DNA of 5,143 nucleotides from an uncultured Flavobacteriales bacterium. GTDB lineage: Bacteria > Bacteroidota > Bacteroidia > Flavobacteriales > Vicingaceae. Shown in pieces: positions 1-5,143 of the stretch (its first letter is position 1; each line of letters opens with the position of its first letter). The notes beneath the pieces were generated by a model. That model did no database searches, had not been told where the DNA came from, and worked only from the letters and a program-made list of their open reading frames with translations. Position numbers and translations under genes: made by a program. The stretch lies in NCBI GenBank assembly GCA_913052515.1, contig CAJXFJ010000159.1, positions 1-5,143 of the forward strand. Reading direction: 5' to 3'.

Positions 1-57
1 GTAGGTGCATTAACGCATCAAATTAAAAGTCTTGACATGAGTTTAAAAGCCATTTAA
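1..57 (+). CDS. nadC: Nicotinate-nucleotide pyrophosphorylase (quinolinate phosphoribosyltransferase), C-terminal end only
   Basis: Only the last 18 codons and the TAA stop are in the window; the gene begins upstream. The tail reads VGALTHQIKSLDMSLKAI, which closely resembles the conserved end of NadC (a VGALTH segment followed by a LDxSLK helix). NadC is a cytoplasmic enzyme that converts quinolinate and PRPP to nicotinate mononucleotide, CO2 and pyrophosphate in de novo NAD synthesis. The stop (55-57) shares one base with the start of the next gene (TAATG), so the two are probably cotranscribed and translationally coupled. Identification rests on a very short but characteristic tail seen from memory of the family; the catalytic part is outside the window. 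Confidence 0.8.
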   Translation, partial: VGALTHQIKSLDMSLKAI

Positions 58-1004
58 TGATAGATCATTGGATTAAAAGAATAGAGAATTCTTACCCTGT
101 TGTTAGAACCATCGAGATATCGAAACAGTTGGTTTTACCAGGATTCGACAAACTTCCTGTTTACTATGTTGCTAAGTTTTTCATCAAGGGAATTCAAGAA
201 GGCTTAATTGCTACAAAAGCTTCTTCCATGGCATTCAAGTTTTTCTTGGCCATTTTTCCTACGGTCATTTTTCTACTGACGTTAATTCCATTTATTCCTA
301 TAGATAATTTCAGACAATTATTGCTTGAAATACTTGAAGACATATTGCCGAGCACAGCTTATGCCTTTGTTCAAGGTGAAGTCATAAATCTGGTTACTCA
401 ACCTGACGGGGGTTTGCTTTCTTTTGGTTTTATTTTCGCAATTTACCTAGCAACAAATGGTATTGATGGAATGCTAGAAGCTTTCAAGGACAGTTACAAT
501 ACAACCATAAAAAGAAACTTCTTAAAGCAGAAAATGCTATCCGCAGCTCTTTTGTTTATTCTAACCTTTTTGGTGGTTATTGCTATTGCAGCTATTATCA
601 CTGCGGAATACTTAATTGGATTCATTATACAAGAAGGAAGTTTTAGTTCATTTTTAATTAGCCTAGGTAAATGGATTATAATGGCCGCCTTGGGTTTCTT
701 TGGAATTAGCTTTGTCTACTACCTTGGTGGTGACCGAAGTGGAAAGTGGCGCTTTTTCTCGGCAGGCTCTACACTTGCCACCTTTCTTGTATTAATTGTT
801 TCCCTAGGGTTTGGTTTTTACGTAGATAACTTTGCCAATTACAATAAGATTTACGGCTCAATTGGTACCATTATCGTACTGATGTTATGGATATATTTCA
901 TTTCTTTTGTTCTACTCATTGGCTTTGAATTAAACGCCAGTATCCAACAAGCAGGATCGATTAAGAAAGTGGAAGAGGATATCGATAAAGAGCCTTTACT
1001 TTAA
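57..1004 (+). CDS. YihY/virulence factor BrkB family inner-membrane protein
   Basis: This 315-residue integral membrane protein belongs to the YihY/BrkB family, once named RNase BN by mistake; its molecular role is not settled. About six hydrophobic segments are visible, near residues 55-80, 118-136, 158-185, 198-222, 234-256 and 266-292. The family's most recognisable stretch is near the C-terminus: YNKIYGSIG (262-270), a membrane helix with LWIY (277-280), then IGFELNA (288-294). An early KASSMAFKFFLAIFP segment (54-68) matches the conserved first helix. A roughly 40-residue cytoplasmic N-terminal extension and a short acidic tail flank the core. The length is typical for the family. The ATG at 57 overlaps the nadC stop and no earlier in-frame start is visible in the window, so coupling to nadC is likely. 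The 3' end overlaps the convergent flippase gene by 9 bases. Family assignment is confident, function is not. Confidence 0.93.
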   Translation: MIDHWIKRIENSYPVVRTIEISKQLVLPGFDKLPVYYVAKFFIKGIQEGLIATKASSMAFKFFLAIFPTVIFLLTLIPFIPIDNFRQLLLEILEDILPSTAYAFVQGEVINLVTQPDGGLLSFGFIFAIYLATNGIDGMLEAFKDSYNTTIKRNFLKQKMLSAALLFILTFLVVIAIAAIITAEYLIGFIIQEGSFSSFLISLGKWIIMAALGFFGISFVYYLGGDRSGKWRFFSAGSTLATFLVLIVSLGFGFYVDNFANYNKIYGSIGTIIVLMLWIYFISFVLLIGFELNASIQQAGSIKKVEEDIDKEPLL

Positions 1005-2483
1005 ACTATTTCTAAACTTAGCCATATGTTGATTAACAAAAATGTTAATATCATCAGACACTTTTAGAAAGTAAAAACTCCCGCTTAGAACAAATGAAAT
1101 CACTGCGAGTTTGTATATTGAATCTATGTAGATGTTAGCTAAATCAGGTAATATTTCTCCTAATACAAAACCAACTAATAAAATTGCAGTAACTAAAAGT
1201 GTTTTAGTTGAAAATGGTTGCATTTTTAATTTGATAAACACGAAACTAAATCGAATTAGATTAAAGCAAACAATGGATAATGCAGTAGCAAAGGCAGCAC
1301 CTTCTATACCCCATATTGGAATAAAAACACTATTCGTAAAATAGGTCAAAACCCCTAATAATAAACCCGTTATGGTATCAAACCGATAATATTTTGAAAT
1401 ACTAATTAATTGTCCGTTTGCTCCAAACATGAGGTTTATAATTTTAGAAAGTCCTAAAATTAAAAACACCCATTTTCCTTGATCATACACTTTTCCTTGA
1501 ATTATATAAAAATTATCAATTGCAGCCCACATAAGTGCAAATACAGATCCACTTAAGATATATTGTGTTAGTGCCGTCTTTTGATAGACTTTCTCAAGTT
1601 CATCCATTTTCTTTTCTTTCCATGACTTTGATAATACCGCTAATGAAATACGACCGATTGCATTTCCAGGTATCATCAATAGCATTGATAAGTAGACTGC
1701 ATTACCATAAATTGCTGTGGCACTTAAACCTATTGCTCCTCCGATCATTAAAATATCAATTCGATTAACAAGGACCGTTGCCACTCCTTGCAAAATGGAA
1801 AAAGAACTATAATTGAAATAGACCTTTCTGAGTGATTTTCTAAAAAAATTTCTCTTCAACTTTAAATTAAACTCCCCTTGAGAAATTAAATAGATAATAA
1901 AAGCTAGTATGTTAACTACGTAAGTAAGATTTATTCCAACGACAAAGCCATAAAAGTCTATCCATTCAAGGTAAAAGAGAAGTAAAAGAAAAGTAGTCAT
2001 TAAGCGGTTAAATACGCTTTTTAACATCACAGAAAATGCCGTTTTTGATCTTGCTTGCAGGTAGCTATCAAACACATTATCATACAATAACAAAAAAGAA
2101 AGTGGAATAACAAACAAGAAATAGTCAACAAACAAAGGACTCTTCTCGATGTAATAGCTCATGATTTCACTTTTAAAAAGAAACATGAGTCCAGTGATTA
2201 TAAGAAACCCAAAAAATGGAAGCAACAATCCAAGTGCAAGTAATCCATTATCGTTTTTACCTTCTCTATTAAAAAATGGGAAGAATTTCACGAGGCTACG
2301 ATAAGTACCAAGATGAGAGATTTGACTTGAAAATACAGCAACATTTAGTAAAATCTCTCTTAATCCAAATTCTTCTGGAGTAAATAATTGAGTCATTAAA
2401 AGGGTAATATTTACAAACCCAATAATTACTCCTAAATAATTGAATACAGCAGCCTGAGAGGCTTGCTTGGAAATTACGCCCAA
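996..2483 (-). CDS. Wzx-type polysaccharide/oligosaccharide flippase (MOP superfamily)
   Basis: The protein has 495 residues and is almost wholly hydrophobic, with about 12-14 membrane segments, as expected for the polysaccharide transport branch of the MOP exporters. These flip undecaprenyl-linked glycan units across the inner membrane. The N-terminus (MGVISKQ, then NYLGVIIGFVN at 15-25 and FTPEEFGLREIL at 34-45) is the family pattern of a basic amphipathic start, first helix and TPEEFGL loop. A second repeat begins near 225 with NRIDILMIGG (240-249), and GIEGAAFATALS (392-403) is a typical late-helix motif. The start is TTG at 2481-2483, directly after the in-frame TAA of the HAD gene. I accept it because the family N-terminus begins exactly there and no in-frame ATG lies nearby upstream or just downstream. 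No Shine-Dalgarno is in range, so reinitiation after the HAD stop is likely. The glycan substrate cannot be told; a teichuronic-type or O-antigen exporter is equally possible. Confidence 0.9.
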   Translation of the reverse strand: MGVISKQASQAAVFNYLGVIIGFVNITLLMTQLFTPEEFGLREILLNVAVFSSQISHLGTYRSLVKFFPFFNREGKNDNGLLALGLLLPFFGFLIITGLMFLFKSEIMSYYIEKSPLFVDYFLFVIPLSFLLLYDNVFDSYLQARSKTAFSVMLKSVFNRLMTTFLLLLFYLEWIDFYGFVVGINLTYVVNILAFIIYLISQGEFNLKLKRNFFRKSLRKVYFNYSSFSILQGVATVLVNRIDILMIGGAIGLSATAIYGNAVYLSMLLMIPGNAIGRISLAVLSKSWKEKKMDELEKVYQKTALTQYILSGSVFALMWAAIDNFYIIQGKVYDQGKWVFLILGLSKIINLMFGANGQLISISKYYRFDTITGLLLGVLTYFTNSVFIPIWGIEGAAFATALSIVCFNLIRFSFVFIKLKMQPFSTKTLLVTAILLVGFVLGEILPDLANIYIDSIYKLAVISFVLSGSFYFLKVSDDINIFVNQHMAKFRNSLK

Positions 2484-3191
2484 TTAAATAAACTTTAGTT
2501 GACTTAAATTTTTCACCTCAAAGGTAGCAGGATAATCAGTTTGCACAGCACCCTTTGGATTGTACCAACAACTATCTATTCCTGCGTTTATTGCAGCTAA
2601 GATATCCATATGAGGTTTATCGCCTAAGATTATTGTTTCTTTCTTGTTCAAATCCAATTCGTTGCAAATGGAATCTATAAATTTAATAGAAGGCTTTCTA
2701 ATTTTCATTTCTGCAGAAATATAAACCTCATCAATAAACGCTTCAATTTCAAACTTTTGCAGTAACAATTTAACATGTTGAGGTGAAAAGTTATTGGTAG
2801 AAATAATAAGTCTTTTACCTTCATTCTTGGCAGCTTTTAGCATTTCTAAAACGCCTTCTATACGTTTTGTAATTGCCAACTCTGCTTGAACATATTGAGT
2901 TTCTAATTCAAGGTAAGGTTTGGTAAACTGCACATTTAATTGACTTTCTATTTCTTCTAAATATTCATTGAAATGATATTCTCGAAGTGACTCATGTGCT
3001 TTTGCGCGGATTTCATTTCGAATAATAAAAAGTTGATTAACCAACGATTCTATATCTTCATTTCTTTGGTTAACTAAGTCTTGTGCTAAAAATTTGATTG
3101 CTTTTAAAGTGTATACTTCAAAAGGCTGATTTATTCGAACTAGAGTGTCACCAACGTCGAGTAGAATATTCCGATGTTTAAGCTCAACCAT
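2484..3191 (-). CDS. HAD-superfamily hydrolase, probable sugar-phosphate phosphatase
   Basis: This is a 235-residue soluble protein with the haloacid dehalogenase fold and a helical cap near residues 20-105. Motif I is LLDVGDTL (10-17) with nucleophile D12. Motif II is T132-N133 in LIISTNNF, motif III is K166 in RKP, and motif IV is ILGDKPHMDI with D191 and D196. All core residues are present except that the usual second Asp of motif I (D+2, the general acid/base) is Gly14, a variant known in some HAD subfamilies. The size and C1-type cap resemble YjjG-like or phosphoglycolate-phosphatase-like enzymes, not the compact zinc-binding GmhB. The ATG at 3191 lies 5 bases after the TAG of the upstream bifunctional enzyme, without a Shine-Dalgarno. 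In this setting it is a reasonable candidate to dephosphorylate a sugar bisphosphate made by the neighbouring kinase. That substrate is inference. Confidence 0.88.
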   Translation of the reverse strand: MVELKHRNILLDVGDTLVRINQPFEVYTLKAIKFLAQDLVNQRNEDIESLVNQLFIIRNEIRAKAHESLREYHFNEYLEEIESQLNVQFTKPYLELETQYVQAELAITKRIEGVLEMLKAAKNEGKRLIISTNNFSPQHVKLLLQKFEIEAFIDEVYISAEMKIRKPSIKFIDSICNELDLNKKETIILGDKPHMDILAAINAGIDSCWYNPKGAVQTDYPATFEVKNLSQLKFI

Positions 3192-3196
3192 TATAA

Positions 3197-4753
3197 CTAC
3201 TGAAGCTCTTGGCGTTGATTTAAGAAGTTCATTACCTCATCAAGCTTTATTGGAATATTTCCAATCTTATTCACTTCTATGTATGAAGCTACATTTCCAA
3301 GATATACAGCTTCTGCTATTGAACCACCTGAAAGTGTTACTAAAGTTACCATACTAAGCATGGCATCTCCGGCACCCATAGGATCTATGGCTTTCTTTTC
3401 CAAAGCTGGAATAAATTCATTCTCTAAAAAATTCTCCTCTTTGCCATACACCTTAAAATCTTGATTTTTAAAGGCCAATACTCCATTTGCTCCTAATGTA
3501 ATGATGATGTTTTTACTTCTTGTCTTTTTCAAGATACGACTTGCAATATTCGATAAGCCGCTTTTTTTATCATCAAAGACCATTCGCGCTTCTTTCTCAG
3601 TAGGAGTAATCAAGAAGGTATCTTTATACTTTGCAATATTTCCTCCTAAAGTACTGCTCACATCAGCAATTACTTTTATGCCTTGCTCATTGGCCCATTG
3701 CGTTACTTCTTCCCTAACTCGATCTGAAACAAAACCATAAGCAAAGTCTGAAAATATGAGTCCATCTGCATCAGCATGTTTAGTCTTGATCGTTTCTATA
3801 ACAAAATCCTCTTCTTCTACAGTTAATGTGATGGGTTCGGAATAATCAACTTTCAGTAATTTTTGTACATCGGCTATAAATCTACTTTTCTTGATTGTTG
3901 GCGTTTTTTCTCTTCGTACAAAATCGAAATTCACTCCAATTTCAGTCAAGTCATTTTCTAAAAACTTTGTAGCTTCTGAAGTATCATTTACAATAGACAC
4001 TAAGTTTGAATTGGCACCTAGGCTAGCTAGATGTTTCGCTACAATACCTGCAGCTCCAACATAAGTCCTTGTTTCTACTGGACGTATTGTCAAAATTGGA
4101 GCTTCAGAAGCTAAATCAATTACTTCCGTTTGAATATATTCATCAATAATGGCTTCACCAACAACAACTACTTTTTTATCCTTAAAAGAATCTATACGAT
4201 CGGTAAGCTTTTTGAGATCTATATCATTTCTTTGACAAAAGACTTTATAAACCTCATAATCCAATGCAAATTGTTTCTTAAAATCTTCAATTAATCGAGA
4301 GGAAGAAAAGACTACATCTCCTGAGGTGAAGTAAACTTTACCTCCATATTGCTCTACTATATTTCTTTCATCACCAAAAACCCCATCATAAACACTTTCA
4401 TACTCTTTCCCCTTAACATAAATATTAGGTCTTACTAAATCCAACAAAGGTCCTGCCCAACTATGATCATCCAAACAAACATAATCTACAATTTGCAGGG
4501 CTGCCATAGAGTTAAGGCGAAGTTCTTGAGGCATATACGGCCGGTCATCTCCTTTTAAAATAAACTTATCTGGTGTTAAGGAAACCACCAATATATCTCC
4601 AAACTTTTTAGACTGCTCGAGATAGCGGACATGTCCTGGATGAATGATATCAAAACAGCCATGACATTGAACGACCTTCTTTCCTTCATCCTTTAAATTA
4701 GCGACTACTTTCGCTAACTCTTCTTTACTTTTAATTTTATCTTCAATTCCCAT
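3197..4753 (-). CDS. Bifunctional sugar nucleotidyltransferase / PfkB-family sugar kinase (HldE-like, domain order reversed)
   Basis: This cytoplasmic fusion protein has 518 residues. Residues about 25-158 form a cytidylyltransferase-like domain: GCFDIIHPGHVRYL (32-45) carries the HxGH nucleotide-binding motif (H38, H41), followed by RLNSMAALQIVDYV (79-92), the YVKGKEY segment (112-118) and an FSSSRLI motif (149-155). Residues about 193-518 form a ribokinase/PfkB domain: VVVVGEAIIDEYI (195-207), SDFAYGFV (335-342), TPTEKEA (383-389) and the signature DPMGAGDA (457-464) with anion-hole GAG and catalytic base D463. E. coli HldE makes ADP-heptose with the same two domains but kinase first. By analogy this protein would phosphorylate a sugar phosphate at C1 and later add the nucleotide, though the steps in between need a phosphatase; the HAD gene follows at once. 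The ATG start overlaps the aminotransferase end by 11 bases. The sugar (heptose or other) is unknown. Confidence 0.88.
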   Translation of the reverse strand: MGIEDKIKSKEELAKVVANLKDEGKKVVQCHGCFDIIHPGHVRYLEQSKKFGDILVVSLTPDKFILKGDDRPYMPQELRLNSMAALQIVDYVCLDDHSWAGPLLDLVRPNIYVKGKEYESVYDGVFGDERNIVEQYGGKVYFTSGDVVFSSSRLIEDFKKQFALDYEVYKVFCQRNDIDLKKLTDRIDSFKDKKVVVVGEAIIDEYIQTEVIDLASEAPILTIRPVETRTYVGAAGIVAKHLASLGANSNLVSIVNDTSEATKFLENDLTEIGVNFDFVRREKTPTIKKSRFIADVQKLLKVDYSEPITLTVEEEDFVIETIKTKHADADGLIFSDFAYGFVSDRVREEVTQWANEQGIKVIADVSSTLGGNIAKYKDTFLITPTEKEARMVFDDKKSGLSNIASRILKKTRSKNIIITLGANGVLAFKNQDFKVYGKEENFLENEFIPALEKKAIDPMGAGDAMLSMVTLVTLSGGSIAEAVYLGNVASYIEVNKIGNIPIKLDEVMNFLNQRQELQ

Positions 4754-5143
4754 GAAAAAAGTTTTTTACAGTTTGTATCGTAAAATCAACCTGTTCATCT
4801 GTTAGTTCAGGATACACCGGTAAGCTAAGAATTGTTTTTACAACTTTTTCCGTATTGCTTAAATCATGTTTAATTACTTCTTGAGCTGGTAATTGTTGAT
4901 GAATTGCAATTGGGTAATGAACTTTTGAATCAACTCCGTTTTCTTTCAAATATTGAGCTAGTTCATCTCTTCTTTCCGTCTGTATAACAAAAGCATGAAA
5001 TACTGGCTCATATTCATCGGAATAAGATGGCACTTTTACTAGTTCATTAAGTGCTGAGATATAACGATCTGCAATTGCTCTTCTTCTTCTATTCCAATCT
5101 GGCAAACGTTTAACCTTTATATTCAAAATAGCAGCTTGTATTG
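4743..5143 (-). CDS. DegT/DnrJ/EryC1/StrS family sugar aminotransferase, C-terminal part
   Basis: The open frame runs off the right edge, so only about 132 C-terminal residues are seen out of a usual 360-400. The first visible residues, IQAAILNIKVKRLPDWN, match the conserved helix of the family that follows the PLP-binding domain, and RRRAIADRY continues it. VFHAFVIQT, the ENGVDSKVHYPIAIHQQ segment and the LSLPVYPELTDEQVD end are all typical of the C-terminal domain. These PLP enzymes transfer an amino group from glutamate to a keto-sugar nucleotide to make amino sugars for O-antigen, capsule or glycoproteins. The PLP lysine lies outside the window. A TTG at 5124-5126 is an internal leucine codon, not a start, because family homology continues upstream of it. 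The TGA stop lies inside the next gene (11-base overlap), which supports one operon. Substrate and regiochemistry cannot be assigned. Confidence 0.9.
   Translation of the reverse strand, partial: IQAAILNIKVKRLPDWNRRRRAIADRYISALNELVKVPSYSDEYEPVFHAFVIQTERRDELAQYLKENGVDSKVHYPIAIHQQLPAQEVIKHDLSNTEKVVKTILSLPVYPELTDEQVDFTIQTVKNFFHGN

Noticed and set aside
1032..1049. Small inverted repeat (ATTAAC, 6-base loop, GTTAAT) near the convergent gene ends
   Set aside because: The stem is only 6 A/T-rich pairs with no T-run in either useful direction, and it sits inside the flippase coding region; too weak to call a terminator.
1132..1344. Short plus-strand open frame of 70 codons inside the flippase gene
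   Set aside because: It lies antisense to a clear membrane-protein gene, resembles no family I know, and is best explained as a shadow; the same goes for the plus-strand frame at 1535-1768.
3145..3740. Plus-strand open frames at 3145-3357, 3279-3464 and 3501-3740
   Set aside because: All are antisense to the well-supported HAD and bifunctional enzyme genes, overlap one another, and show no recognisable motif.
3197..4753. Naming the fusion hldE/rfaE
   Set aside because: Both domains are related to HldE, but the reversed order and changed kinase motifs make the heptose substrate unproven.
5124..5126. TTG as the start of a short 127-residue protein
   Set aside because: The frame stays open to the window edge and the residues before it (IQAAI) continue the conserved aminotransferase helix, so the TTG is an internal leucine and the gene is cut by the window.

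Overview
The window is a compact, AT-rich stretch of bacterial chromosome with no intergenic space. Every gene junction is an overlap or a gap of at most 5 bases. No start has a clear Shine-Dalgarno sequence; the upstream bases are A/T-rich. This, together with the nadC-yihY order and the residue style of the flippase N-terminus, suggests a Bacteroidota member, perhaps Cytophagales or Flavobacteriales. That placement is inference, not a database result.

Layout. On the plus strand, positions 1-57 hold the last 18 codons and stop of a nadC-like quinolinate phosphoribosyltransferase. Its stop overlaps the start of a complete YihY/BrkB-family inner-membrane protein (57-1004). Everything else is on the minus strand and reads right to left: the C-terminal part of a DegT/DnrJ/EryC1/StrS sugar aminotransferase (entering from beyond 5143), a 518-residue bifunctional nucleotidyltransferase + PfkB-type sugar kinase, a HAD-family hydrolase, and a Wzx-type polysaccharide flippase. 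The flippase collides tail to tail with yihY, and the two coding regions share 9 bases.

Function. The four minus-strand genes look like one operon for surface glycan synthesis. Kinase, HAD phosphatase and nucleotidyltransferase are the three activities that turn a sugar phosphate into a nucleotide-activated sugar, as in the ADP/GDP-heptose route (HldE plus GmhB). The aminotransferase points to an amino sugar in the same glycan, and the flippase would move the lipid-linked unit across the inner membrane. The actual sugar cannot be read from the sequence.

Most notable points: the bifunctional enzyme has the reverse domain order to E. coli HldE; the HAD protein lacks the usual second aspartate of motif I; and the flippase appears to start at a TTG directly after, and in frame with, the HAD stop codon. 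No RNA genes, mobile elements, CRISPR arrays or convincing terminators were seen. I see no clear case for a wholly new system here; the kinase/phosphatase/transferase module is the part most worth following.
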